DNA of 64,000 bases from Alphaproteobacteria bacterium (GTDB lineage: Bacteria > Pseudomonadota > Alphaproteobacteria > Acetobacterales > Acetobacteraceae). The stretch's first letter is position 1; each line of letters opens with the position of its first letter. The notes beneath the pieces were generated by a model, which saw only the letters and a program-made list of their open reading frames with translations, was not told the DNA's origin and made no database searches. Positions 1 to 7,954 of this stretch are shown here, piece by piece. The DNA is taken from assembly GCA_020850755.1 (NCBI GenBank), contig JADZEB010000004.1, positions 62,001 to 126,000 on the forward strand. Direction: 5' to 3'. A program made the translations under genes and the position numbers.

Positions 1-1
1 C

Positions 2-325
2 ACCCGCGCCTTCCAGTCGCTGATGACCGAGGCCGCCGGCAGCGGCCGCTACGCCGAGATGCTGGCCGTGCTGGTGGTGGCGGAATGGAGCTACCTCGCC
101 TGGGCCAGCGCCGTGCAGCATGCCGACCCGCCGCAATTCTGGTCCAGGGAATGGATCGCGCTGCACGCCAACCCCTATTTCGCGGGGTTCGTCGGCTGGC
201 TGCGCGGCCAGCTCGACCGCGAGGGGCCGGCGCTGGACGCCGCCGCGCGCGGGCGCGTGCTGGCCCATTTCCGCGCGGCGGCCGCGCTGGAACGCGCCTT
301 CTTCGACGAGACCTACAAGGCCTGA
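2..325 (+). CDS. tenA: TenA family thiaminase II / aminopyrimidine hydrolase (5'-truncated)
   Basis: The frame is open to the left edge, so the N-terminal half of this roughly 220-residue protein lies outside the window. The visible part reads as the C-terminal helical bundle of the TenA/THI-4 family. It contains a VVAEWSYLAWA helix, a WIALHANPYFAGFVGWL segment and a terminal LERAFFDETY helix carrying the family's conserved glutamate. TenA enzymes hydrolyse thiamin or degraded aminopyrimidines to release the HMP pyrimidine for thiamin salvage in the cytoplasm. The stop is followed 10 bases later by the next gene, so the two are probably cotranscribed. The family assignment rests on half the protein, and the substrate (thiamin or aminopyrimidine) cannot be told. 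Confidence 0.8.
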   Translation, partial: TRAFQSLMTEAAGSGRYAEMLAVLVVAEWSYLAWASAVQHADPPQFWSREWIALHANPYFAGFVGWLRGQLDREGPALDAAARGRVLAHFRAAAALERAFFDETYKA

Positions 326-335
326 GGGGCCAAGC

Positions 336-1319
336 TTGAGCCCCTTCGTCCTCCTGGCGCATGCGGACTGGAGCGGCGCGCGCGAACGAGCGGCGGCGAA
401 ACGCTGGGCAGTGCTGGCGCGCCGGCAAGGCAGGGGCTGGAGCGCCCTCGGCCCCGAGCCGGTGACCGATCCGCTTGCCTTCCTGCGCCGTCTGGCCGAG
501 GAAGCCCGGGCGGCAGGCGGGGCGGCCTTGTTCGGCATCGACTGCCCGATCGGCCTGCCGCGGGCGTATCTTTCCGGTGGGAGAAGTTTCCGTAACAGGG
601 ACTTCTGCGCCTTTCTGGATGCACTCGATCAACCGCGCTGGGCGCGCTTCTTCGATCCTGCGGGATCGGTCGACCAGGTCTCCCCTACCCGCCCGTTCTT
701 TCCTTCCGGCCCGGTCAGCGGCGCCGGGCTGAAGGCACGTTTCCTGGAAAGACTGGGGCTTGACGCGCAAAGCCTGCTGCGCGCCTGCGACCGCGGCGGG
801 GCCGACGGCGTGCGCGCAGCCTGCGGCCTGTTCTGGACGCTCGGCGGCAACCAGGTCGGCAAGGCGGCGATCAGCGCCTGGCGCGACCTGATCCGCCCCG
901 CACGCACACTTGGCCTGCCGCTCAAGCTGTGGCCGTTCGAGGGCGCGCCGGACGCGCTCGCCGCGCCCGGGGCGGTGGTGATGGCCGAGACCTACCCGGC
1001 CGAAGCCTATGTGCGGGTGGGGCTGGCTCTGCCCAGTCGCAAGCGCACCCAGGGCTGGCGCACGGCGCAGGCGGGCGCGATCCGCGCCTGGGCGCGGCGC
1101 GAGGGCGTCACGCTCGCCCCGGCGCTGGCCCGCCTGATCGTGGACGGCTTCGGCCCCCGCCCCGAGGGCGAGGACCCGTTCGACGCGACGCTTGGCCTGC
1201 TCGGCATGGTCCCGGTGGCCATTGGCCGCCACCCGACCGGCACGCCTTCCGATCCGGTGATCCGCCGCTGGGAGGGCTGGATGCTCGGCCGGACGCTGGT
1301 TCCGCCGCGACCGCCTTAG
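336..1319 (+). CDS. DUF429-like predicted RNase H-fold protein
   Basis: A 327-residue cytoplasmic protein. I place the start at a TTG (336) six bases after GAGGGG and just behind the tenA stop; no ATG gives a sensible start without overlapping tenA. The pattern fits DUF429-type RNase H-fold proteins. There is an early acidic strand (AHADWSG), an IDCPIGLP loop with an aspartate, an AETYPAEAY segment, and a late DPFDATLGLLGM helix matching the DxxDA signature. Aspartate and glutamate at those places would form a metal-binding nuclease-like centre. No biochemical role is established for the family. The 3' end overlaps the convergent panE-like gene by four bases. The family assignment is moderate; the coding call is firm. 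Confidence 0.72.
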   Translation: MSPFVLLAHADWSGARERAAAKRWAVLARRQGRGWSALGPEPVTDPLAFLRRLAEEARAAGGAALFGIDCPIGLPRAYLSGGRSFRNRDFCAFLDALDQPRWARFFDPAGSVDQVSPTRPFFPSGPVSGAGLKARFLERLGLDAQSLLRACDRGGADGVRAACGLFWTLGGNQVGKAAISAWRDLIRPARTLGLPLKLWPFEGAPDALAAPGAVVMAETYPAEAYVRVGLALPSRKRTQGWRTAQAGAIRAWARREGVTLAPALARLIVDGFGPRPEGEDPFDATLGLLGMVPVAIGRHPTGTPSDPVIRRWEGWMLGRTLVPPRPP

Positions 1320-2293
1320 CCCGAGTAGAGCCCGGCGATGCGCGCCCGCACCCGCACCATAGCCGATGTCAGGTCGAGCAGCGGCGTCGGCACCCCGGCG
1401 GCGCGCGCCATCTCCTGCACGACCACGTAGATGGCATCGACCTCCATCGGCCGGCCGAGTTCCAGGTCCTGCAGGATCGAGGCCTTGTGGGCGAGGTTCT
1501 TGTTGCGCGCGATCCGCTTCTCGGCCATGGCGTCGATCGGCGAGCCATAGGCGCGGGCCACTGCCTCCACCTCCTTGATCACGCCGATGGCGCAGGCTTC
1601 CAGCGCCGGCTCGACCAGGAACTGCTGCGGCGTGCCGGTGGTGAGAACCCCGAGCGGCCCCGAAGCGGCATTGAGCGCGAGCTTCGACCACATCTCGTCG
1701 CGGATGCGCTCGGTCGGCACGCCCTTGAAGCCGCCATGGGTGAGCGCCTGGGCCAGCATGTCCACCCGCGCGCTCGGCTGTTGGCTTGGCTCGCCCAGGA
1801 ACACGCGGCCCATCTCCTCGGTCTCGATCACGCCGGGCGCGATCACGGTGCAGGCGGAATAGACCACCCCGCCCACGGCACGCGCGGGCCCGACCGTGTT
1901 CCATACCGCATCGGCCGGATCGAGGCGGGCGATACGCTTGCCCTCGTTGGCGCCGCCGATGCCGTGGAAGAACCACCAGGGCACCCCGTTCATGACAAAG
2001 GCAACCGGCGTGTCGGGGCCGAGCAGCGGCCCCACCCCGGCGGCGAAGGAGGCCAGCCCCGGCGCCTTGACGGTGCAGAATACCGCATCCTGCGGCCCGA
2101 GTTCCTCGGCTCGCTCGGCGCAGCGCACCTTGACGCGGACGGTGCCGTCGGGCGCGTGCAGTTCGATCCCCTTCTCGCGCATCGCGGCGAGATGCGCCCC
2201 GCGCGCGATGACGGAGACATCCGCGCCCCCCTGCGCCAGCCGCACCGCCACATGCCCGCCGATCGCGCCGGCACCGAATACGCACACCTTCAT
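1316..2293 (-). CDS. Ketopantoate reductase family oxidoreductase (ApbA/PanE-like)
   Basis: A 325-residue NADPH-dependent reductase of the ApbA/PanE family. The N-terminal Rossmann motif GAGAIGG (about residues 7-13) and the following VSVIARG segment are clear. A VMNGVPWW loop follows near residue 100. The C-terminal helical domain carries the EMWSKLALNAA motif, whose lysine and asparagine match catalytic and binding positions of ketopantoate reductase. The true PanE reaction makes pantoate for coenzyme A. Many alphaproteobacterial paralogues beside transporters act on other 2-oxo acids, so the substrate is uncertain. It lies downstream of the M20 amidohydrolase on the same strand. Confidence 0.88.
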   Translation of the reverse strand: MKVCVFGAGAIGGHVAVRLAQGGADVSVIARGAHLAAMREKGIELHAPDGTVRVKVRCAERAEELGPQDAVFCTVKAPGLASFAAGVGPLLGPDTPVAFVMNGVPWWFFHGIGGANEGKRIARLDPADAVWNTVGPARAVGGVVYSACTVIAPGVIETEEMGRVFLGEPSQQPSARVDMLAQALTHGGFKGVPTERIRDEMWSKLALNAASGPLGVLTTGTPQQFLVEPALEACAIGVIKEVEAVARAYGSPIDAMAEKRIARNKNLAHKASILQDLELGRPMEVDAIYVVVQEMARAAGVPTPLLDLTSAMVRVRARIAGLYSG

Positions 2294-2407
2294 GCTCGCT
2301 CTCCGCCTCTCTGGCTGCTTTCCCGGCCGCGGGCGTGCTCCGGCCCCGGCTTCCCAGTCACTCTCGGGCCGCGCCTGCGCCGCGTAAAGCCCGCACGTGC
2401 GCCCGCC

Positions 2408-3613
2408 TCAGCGCAGCATGTCGAGCGCGGAGCGCACCAGGGTCTGCACGCCCACCGGGATCGCGCCCTCGTCAGGCTGGAAGTCGGAATTGTGCAGCAT
2501 GTCGCGCCGCCCCGGCGCGCCCGAACCGATGCGGATATGGGCCGAGGGGACAAGCTCGGCAAAGCAGGCGAAATCCTCGCTGCCCATCGAGGGCCCGTCG
2601 AGTTCCATCACCTTGTCCGCGCCCACGATCGCCCGCGCCGAGGCCAGCACGCGATCGAGCACGGCATCGTCGTTGACCATCGGCGGCACCAGCCGGGTAT
2701 AGGTGAGTTCGTAGTCGAGCCGCATGCCCGCCTTCAGCCCCTCGAGCAGGCGGCGGATGGTCGCTTCGGCCTGCTCGCGCGCCTCGGCGGCGAGCGTGCG
2801 CACCGTGCCCTTGATCGTCACCGTATCGGGCAGGATGTTGCGCACCGTGCCGCCCTGGATCATGCCCACCGACACCACCGCCGGCATCAGCGGCGAGATC
2901 TCGCGGCTGACCACCGTCTGCGCCTGGGTGATGAAGGTCGCCGCCCCCACCACCGCGTCGATCGCCTTGTGCGGATGCGCGGCATGGCCGGAGCGGCCCT
3001 TGAACACGACATCGAACGCGTCCGAGGAGGCCATCACCGCGCCGCGCGCGAAGCCCACCGCGCCCACAGGCGTGAGCGGCCAGTTGTGGAAACCGAGCGC
3101 AAGATCGACCTTCGGATTGTCCATCACGCCATCGGCGATCATCGCCGGCGCGCCGGTCAGCACCTCCTCGGCCGGCTGGAAGATCAGCTTGATCCGCCCG
3201 GCGAGCCGCGGAGCAAGACCCTTCAATATCTCCGCCGCACCCAGCAGCGTGACGGTATGGATGTCGTGGCCGCAGGCATGCATCACGCCCTCGTTGGCCG
3301 AGGCGTATGCCAGCCCGGTCTTTTCCAGGATCGGCAGCGCGTCCATGTCGGCACGGATCGCGAGGGTGGGGCCCGGCCGCCCGCCCTCGATCAGGCCGAC
3401 GACGCCGGTCCTGCCGATGCCGGTCTGCACCGGGATGCCGAGCCGCGCCAGCGCCTCGGCCACCTTGCCGGCGGTGCGTGTTTCCTGGAAGGCGAGTTCG
3501 GGATGGCGGTGCAGGTCGCGGCGCATCGCGACCAGCTCGGGCGCAAGCCGGGCCGTCTCCTCGCGGATGATGCGGTCGGGATCGTTGGCGGCATGGCCTG
3601 GCGAGAGCGACAT
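2408..3613 (-). CDS. M20 family metallo-amidohydrolase (hippurate/N-acyl-amino-acid hydrolase type)
   Basis: A 401-residue zinc/manganese amidohydrolase of the M20D (HipO/AbgB/IAA-amino acid hydrolase) group. Visible motifs are RADMDALPI, HACGHDIHT (metal ligands Cys/His), FQPAEE (catalytic and metal-binding Glu), the dimerisation-domain SGHAAHPH and the C-terminal MGSEDFA. The frame is open further upstream to about 3688, but the ATG at 3613 is preceded by GGAG at good spacing and fits homologue length, so I use it. The enzyme releases an amino acid or amine from an N-acyl conjugate in the cytoplasm. It is divergent from the ABC-oxidase operon across 173 bp, which may indicate linked catabolism; that link is inference. 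Confidence 0.9.
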   Translation of the reverse strand: MSLSPGHAANDPDRIIREETARLAPELVAMRRDLHRHPELAFQETRTAGKVAEALARLGIPVQTGIGRTGVVGLIEGGRPGPTLAIRADMDALPILEKTGLAYASANEGVMHACGHDIHTVTLLGAAEILKGLAPRLAGRIKLIFQPAEEVLTGAPAMIADGVMDNPKVDLALGFHNWPLTPVGAVGFARGAVMASSDAFDVVFKGRSGHAAHPHKAIDAVVGAATFITQAQTVVSREISPLMPAVVSVGMIQGGTVRNILPDTVTIKGTVRTLAAEAREQAEATIRRLLEGLKAGMRLDYELTYTRLVPPMVNDDAVLDRVLASARAIVGADKVMELDGPSMGSEDFACFAELVPSAHIRIGSGAPGRRDMLHNSDFQPDEGAIPVGVQTLVRSALDMLR

Positions 3614-3786
3614 GGCAGACTCCGGCGCGATGGCGGCTTGGATTGCGCCAAGGGGTAAGGCGTAACATCCCGCGCCGCAAGCGCGCAACGCGATGCGGCC
3701 CTTGTTGACGGTCGGTCGCGCGTGTCGTTAACTGTTCCGGCAAACAACAAGCGGCCGCGTGGTGGCCGCGCGCAAAGGAGGCGATA

Positions 3787-4857
3787 ATGTCCGCAGCCCG
3801 CCCGTCCCGCTCCCGCCTTGCCTTCGGCCTCCTGGCCGGCCTTGCCGCCGGCGCTGCGACCGGGCTTGGCGGCGCGCCCGCCGCCGCGCAGCAGAGTTTC
3901 GTCATCGGCATGTATGGCGGCAGCTTCGAGACCGTGATGCGCCAGCAGATCGCGCCCCGCTTCGAGCGCGAGAACAATGTGCGCTTCACCTATCTTTCCG
4001 GCAACAGCACCGACACGCTGGCCCGCCTGCGCGCTCAGGCCGCGCGCCAGGAGATGGACTTCACCTTCATGGATGACGGCGTGATGTTCCAGGCCGCGCA
4101 GCTCGGCTATTGCGGGCAGATCGACACCAACCACGATGTCTACAAGGATCTCTACGACCTCGTGCGCATCCCGGGCGACAAGGCGATCGGGGTGGGCTTC
4201 GTCGCTACCGGCATCGTCTACAATGAGCGGGTGTTCCGCGAGCGCGGGTGGGCCGCGCCGACAAGCTGGCGCGAGCTGGCCGATCCCAAGTACCGCCCGC
4301 TCCTCGGCATCTCCAACATCAGCGGCACCTACGGGCTGCACACGCTTGTGATGGCCGCGCGCATCAATGGCGGAGGCGAGAACAACATCGAGCCCGGTTT
4401 CCGCTTCATGCAGGAAGTGGCGCGCGGCGTGCGCGTGTTCGGCACCTCGCCCGCCAAGTACGCCGAGTCCTTCCAGTCGGGCGAATATGTGTTCGGGATC
4501 TGGGGGTCGGGCCGCGCCGTGGCGCTGACCGCCACCGGGTTCCCGATGCGCTTCGTCTATCCGCAGGAAGGGGCGGTGGCGCTGATGGTGATGGCGTGCC
4601 CGGTGGCCAAGCCCAATCCAAGCCCGCTGGCGCAGTCCTTCATGCGCTACATACTCTCGCCGGAGGTGCAGACGATCTTTGCCGCCGGCCAGGGCTTCGG
4701 CCCGGCCAACCGGCGCACCCAGCTCACGCCCGAGGTTGCCGCATTGGTGCCTTTCGGCCCCGAGCAGGTCGGGCGGATGATTGCAGTGGACTGGAACGTC
4801 ATCAACCAGCAGCGCGAGGCCTGGCAGCGGCGCTGGAACCGCGAGATCGAGCGCTGA
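3787..4857 (+). CDS. ABC transporter periplasmic binding protein, polyamine/opine type
   Basis: A 356-residue extracellular solute-binding protein of the PotD/spermidine-putrescine type. An AAAGGAGGCG ribosome site precedes the ATG. Residues 1-36 are a signal peptide (basic start, Leu/Ala core, cleavage near AAAQQS). The mature protein begins with IGMYGGSFETVMRQQI, typical of this family. A WGSGRAVALTATG hinge region and a C-terminal segment that would close the cleft follow. It heads a tightly packed operon of ATPase, two permeases and an [2Fe-2S]/FAD/FAD oxidase, so the ligand is probably an amine, amino acid derivative or opine that the oxidase degrades. The ligand itself cannot be read from sequence. 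Confidence 0.9.
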   Translation: MSAARPSRSRLAFGLLAGLAAGAATGLGGAPAAAQQSFVIGMYGGSFETVMRQQIAPRFERENNVRFTYLSGNSTDTLARLRAQAARQEMDFTFMDDGVMFQAAQLGYCGQIDTNHDVYKDLYDLVRIPGDKAIGVGFVATGIVYNERVFRERGWAAPTSWRELADPKYRPLLGISNISGTYGLHTLVMAARINGGGENNIEPGFRFMQEVARGVRVFGTSPAKYAESFQSGEYVFGIWGSGRAVALTATGFPMRFVYPQEGAVALMVMACPVAKPNPSPLAQSFMRYILSPEVQTIFAAGQGFGPANRRTQLTPEVAALVPFGPEQVGRMIAVDWNVINQQREAWQRRWNREIER

Positions 4858-4879
4858 TCGGACGCGGGCGGTTCGTGGC

Positions 4880-5956
4880 GTGACCGAAGCCGAAGGTCCG
4901 TTCCTGCGCGTTGCCGGGCTGACCAAGCGCTATGGCGAGGTGATCGCCGTCGATGATCTGGCGCTCGAGGTGTCGAGGGGCGAGTTCGTCTCGCTCCTCG
5001 GCCCGTCGGGCTGCGGCAAGACCACGACCTTGCAGATGATCGCGGGCTTCGTCGAACCCACCGGCGGCCATGTGCTGATCGGCGGGCGCGACATGGTCCG
5101 CGTGCCGCCGAACAAGCGCAATATCGGCATCGTGTTCCAGTCCTACGCCCTGTTCCCGCACATGACGGTGGCGGAGAACGTGGCCTTCGGGTTGGAGATG
5201 CGAAAGGTCCCGTCGGCCGAGCGGGCCAGCCGCGTGCGCGCTGCGCTGGAGATGGTGCGCCTGCAGGGGCTGGAGGCGCGCCTGCCGCGCCAGCTTTCCG
5301 GCGGCCAGCAGCAGCGCGTGGCGATCGCGCGCGCCCTGGTCGTGCAGCCCGACCTGCTGCTGCTCGACGAGCCCCTGTCCAACCTGGATGCCAAGCTGCG
5401 CGAGGAGCTGCGCGTCGAGCTGCGCGACATCCAGCGCCGCGTCAGCATCACCACGATCCTGGTGACGCACGACCAGTCCGAGGCGCTGCTCCTGTCCGAC
5501 CGCGTCGCGGTGATGAACCATGGAAGGCTCGAGCAGGTGGCAACTCCGCTCGACTGCTACGAGAAGCCGGCCTCGGCCTTCGTCGCGACCTTCCTCGGCC
5601 GCTGCAACCTCCTGCCGGTCGCGCGCAATGGCGCGGGCGGGTTGCAGCTCGGGCCGGCCACCCTGCCCGTTGCCCCCGACACCCCGGCAAGCGGGGCGCT
5701 GGCGCTTGCGCTGCGGCCGGAGAGGATCAGCCTCGTCGCCGAGGGAGCGGGCATCCTGCCCGGCACCGTGCGCGCCGCCCTGTTCAATGGCGAGCAGTGG
5801 CTGTTCCGCATCGAAACCGAGGCGGGGGAGGTGCAGGTCACGCGCGCCAATGACGGCGCGCCCGCCGCAGCGCAGGGCACGCGCGTGGGGCTTGCCTGGG
5901 ATGCCGCCTCGGCGCGGGTGCTGCCGGTGGGCGAGAACGGAGCGGCGCGTGGCTGA
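4880..5956 (+). CDS. ABC transporter ATP-binding protein (PotA-like)
   Basis: A 358-residue ABC ATPase, cytoplasmic, energising the importer. I place the start at a GTG (4880), 22 bases after the binding-protein stop; the frame is open upstream but only over the preceding gene. Walker A GPSGCGKTTT is at residues 41-50, the Q-loop lies in GIVFQSYALFP, the signature is LSGGQQQR, Walker B is LLLLDEPLSNLD and the H-loop is LVTHDQSEA. Residues from about 240 onward form a TOBE-type regulatory domain, as in PotA/FbpC. The downstream permease overlaps its 3' end by eight bases, which implies translational coupling. Confidence 0.94.
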   Translation: MTEAEGPFLRVAGLTKRYGEVIAVDDLALEVSRGEFVSLLGPSGCGKTTTLQMIAGFVEPTGGHVLIGGRDMVRVPPNKRNIGIVFQSYALFPHMTVAENVAFGLEMRKVPSAERASRVRAALEMVRLQGLEARLPRQLSGGQQQRVAIARALVVQPDLLLLDEPLSNLDAKLREELRVELRDIQRRVSITTILVTHDQSEALLLSDRVAVMNHGRLEQVATPLDCYEKPASAFVATFLGRCNLLPVARNGAGGLQLGPATLPVAPDTPASGALALALRPERISLVAEGAGILPGTVRAALFNGEQWLFRIETEAGEVQVTRANDGAPAAAQGTRVGLAWDAASARVLPVGENGAARG

Positions 5957-6830
5957 GCGCGCGCTCGCGGTGCCGCGCGTCTCGGCGCTGCCCTATCTCC
6001 TCTCCGCGCCGGGCCTGATCCTTTATGCCGTCTGCCTGGTCGCGCCCCTGGCGATGACGGCGCTGCTGTCCTTCTACACCTTCACCATGGCCACCGGCAT
6101 CAGCACCAGCATGAGCCTGGCCAACTATGCCGAGATCCTGGCCGACGACTATTTCCACACCATCTTCGCGCGCACCTTCGGCATGGCACTGGCGGTGACG
6201 CTGATCAGCGTGCTGATCGGCACGCCGGAGGCCTGGATCCTGCACCGCATGAACCGGCGCTGGCGCGCGGCCTTCCTGCTGGTGATCCTGGGCCCGCTCT
6301 TGATCCCGGTGGTGGTGCGCACGCTCGGCTGGGCGCTGTTCCTCGGCCGCAACGGCATCGTCAACCGCACCCTGACCGAGCTCGGCCTGGTCACGACGCC
6401 GATCGAGTTCATGTACACCTTCACCGGCATGGTGGTGGCACTGACGCATGTGCTCTGCCCCTTCCTGGTGCTGGCGGTGTGGGCCAACCTCCAGCGCATG
6501 GACCCGGCGACCGAGGCGGCCGCCCTCTCGCTCGGCGCCAGCCGCACGCGCGCCGTCCTCCGCGTCGTGCTGCCGCAGATCATGCCGGGCGTGCTGTCGG
6601 GCTGCCTGATCGTGTTCACGCTCGCCGCCTCGGCCTTCGCCACGCCGGCGATCATCGGCGGGCGGCGGCTCAAGGTCGCGGCGACCGCCACCTATGACGA
6701 GTTCCTGAACAGCCAGAACTGGCCGCTCGGCGCGGCGATCGCCGTGCTGCTGCTGGTCTCCATCCTGACGATCGTGCTGGTGTGGAACCGCGCGGTCGAG
6801 CGGCGCTTCGCCGCCAGCTTCCAGGGATAG
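5949..6830 (+). CDS. ABC transporter permease (PotB-like)
   Basis: A 293-residue inner-membrane permease with about six membrane helices. The first is near LLSAPGLILYAVCLVAPLAM and the last is at the C terminus. The start is a GTG (5949) overlapping the ATPase gene by eight bases. The cytoplasmic EAA loop is recognisable as EAAALSLGASRTRAVLRVVL, which docks with the ATPase. It pairs with the next permease to form the heterodimeric channel of the polyamine/opine-class importer. Confidence 0.92.
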   Translation: MAERALAVPRVSALPYLLSAPGLILYAVCLVAPLAMTALLSFYTFTMATGISTSMSLANYAEILADDYFHTIFARTFGMALAVTLISVLIGTPEAWILHRMNRRWRAAFLLVILGPLLIPVVVRTLGWALFLGRNGIVNRTLTELGLVTTPIEFMYTFTGMVVALTHVLCPFLVLAVWANLQRMDPATEAAALSLGASRTRAVLRVVLPQIMPGVLSGCLIVFTLAASAFATPAIIGGRRLKVAATATYDEFLNSQNWPLGAAIAVLLLVSILTIVLVWNRAVERRFAASFQG

Positions 6831-6835
6831 CACCC

Positions 6836-7633
6836 ATGACCACGCGCAATGGCTGGCTTGCGATCCTGTTCCATACGCTGTTCGTCGGTTTCATCGTGGC
6901 GCCGCTCCTGATGGTGGTCTGGGTGGCCTTCACGCCCGAGGGCTATCTCGCCCTGCCGCTGACCAGGTTTTCGCTGCGCTGGTTCATCGCCATCCTCGAC
7001 AGCGATTTCATCCCGGCTTTCTGGAATTCGCTGCTGCTTGGGGTGATGTCGGCCACCCTCTCGCTGGCGCTGTCGGTGCCGGCGGCCGTTGCGGTCGTGC
7101 GCCACCGCTTCCCGGGGCGTGATGCCATCGCCGCCTTCTTCCTCGCCCCCCTGATGGTGCCGCACCTGATCATCGGCGTGTCTATGCTGCGCTTCGTCTC
7201 GGTGATGGGTTTCGGCGGCAGCTGGATCACACTCACCGCCTCGCATGTGCTGATCATCTTCCCCTTCGCCTTCCGTCTCGCGCTCGCGGCCCTGGTGGGC
7301 TTCGAGCGACCGGTCGAATGGGCGGCGATCTCGCTCGGCGCCGACACCCGCACGGTCTGGCGGCGCGTCACCCTGCCGATCATCATGCCGGGGCTGGCGG
7401 GGGGCTGGATCCTCGCCTTCCTGCAGAGCTTCGACGAGTTGACGATGACCATCTTCATGGCCACGCCGGGCACCACCACCCTGCCGGTGCGGATGTATCA
7501 GTATCTCTCCGACAATATCGATCCCCTGATCGCCTCGGTGTCGGCGGCGCTGATCATCTTCTCGGTGGCGGTGATGGCGCTGATCGAACGGCTCTGGGGG
7601 CTCGACCGATTGCTGTCCGGAAAGGGACGCTGA
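6836..7633 (+). CDS. ABC transporter permease (PotC-like)
   Basis: A 265-residue second permease of the same importer, starting five bases after the PotB-like stop. About six transmembrane helices are visible. The EAA loop is present as WAAISLGADTRTVWRRVTLP, and the FLQSFDELTMTIFMATPG segment is characteristic of PotC-type proteins. The next gene begins three bases after its stop, so importer and oxidase are clearly one transcription unit. Confidence 0.92.
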   Translation: MTTRNGWLAILFHTLFVGFIVAPLLMVVWVAFTPEGYLALPLTRFSLRWFIAILDSDFIPAFWNSLLLGVMSATLSLALSVPAAVAVVRHRFPGRDAIAAFFLAPLMVPHLIIGVSMLRFVSVMGFGGSWITLTASHVLIIFPFAFRLALAALVGFERPVEWAAISLGADTRTVWRRVTLPIIMPGLAGGWILAFLQSFDELTMTIFMATPGTTTLPVRMYQYLSDNIDPLIASVSAALIIFSVAVMALIERLWGLDRLLSGKGR

Positions 7634-7636
7634 GCG

Positions 7637-7954
7637 ATGTTCCGCACGCTACGCCCGGCCGCGCAGGCCGAGGCCGTCACCATCACCTATGAAGGACGGC
7701 CGCTTTCGGTGCCCCAAGGCATCTCCATCGCCGCGGCCCTGCTCGGCGCCGGCGAGATGGTCTGCAAGTCGATGCCCACCTCGGGCGCCGACCGCGCGCC
7801 CTACTGCCTGATGGGCGCCTGCTTCGACTGCCAGGTGCTGGTGGACGAGCAGCCGACGCCGGTGCAGGCCTGCCTGACGCCGGTGCGCCCGGGCCTCGCT
7901 GTGCGCCGCGTGCCGCGGCCCACCCCCGTGCCGGAGGGCGTGGCCCATGACTAG
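7637..7954 (+). CDS. Small [2Fe-2S] subunit of an HcnA/opine-oxidase-type dehydrogenase
   Basis: A 105-residue ferredoxin-like protein. Four cysteines, C57, C62, C65 and C79 (in YCLMGACFDCQ and QACLTP), match the plant-type [2Fe-2S] ligand pattern of HcnA and of the N-terminal domain of sarcosine oxidase alpha. In this family it forms a membrane-associated or soluble complex with two flavoproteins and carries electrons between them. Its stop overlaps the next gene by eight bases. Whole-operon context (importer plus three oxidase subunits) supports a catabolic amine or imino-acid dehydrogenase. HcnA proper belongs to hydrogen cyanide synthase, so sequence alone does not separate the two. Confidence 0.88.
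   Translation: MFRTLRPAAQAEAVTITYEGRPLSVPQGISIAAALLGAGEMVCKSMPTSGADRAPYCLMGACFDCQVLVDEQPTPVQACLTPVRPGLAVRRVPRPTPVPEGVAHD

Noticed and set aside
929-3658. 909-codon plus-strand open frame
   Set aside because: Crosses three real genes on both strands and has no recognisable domain.
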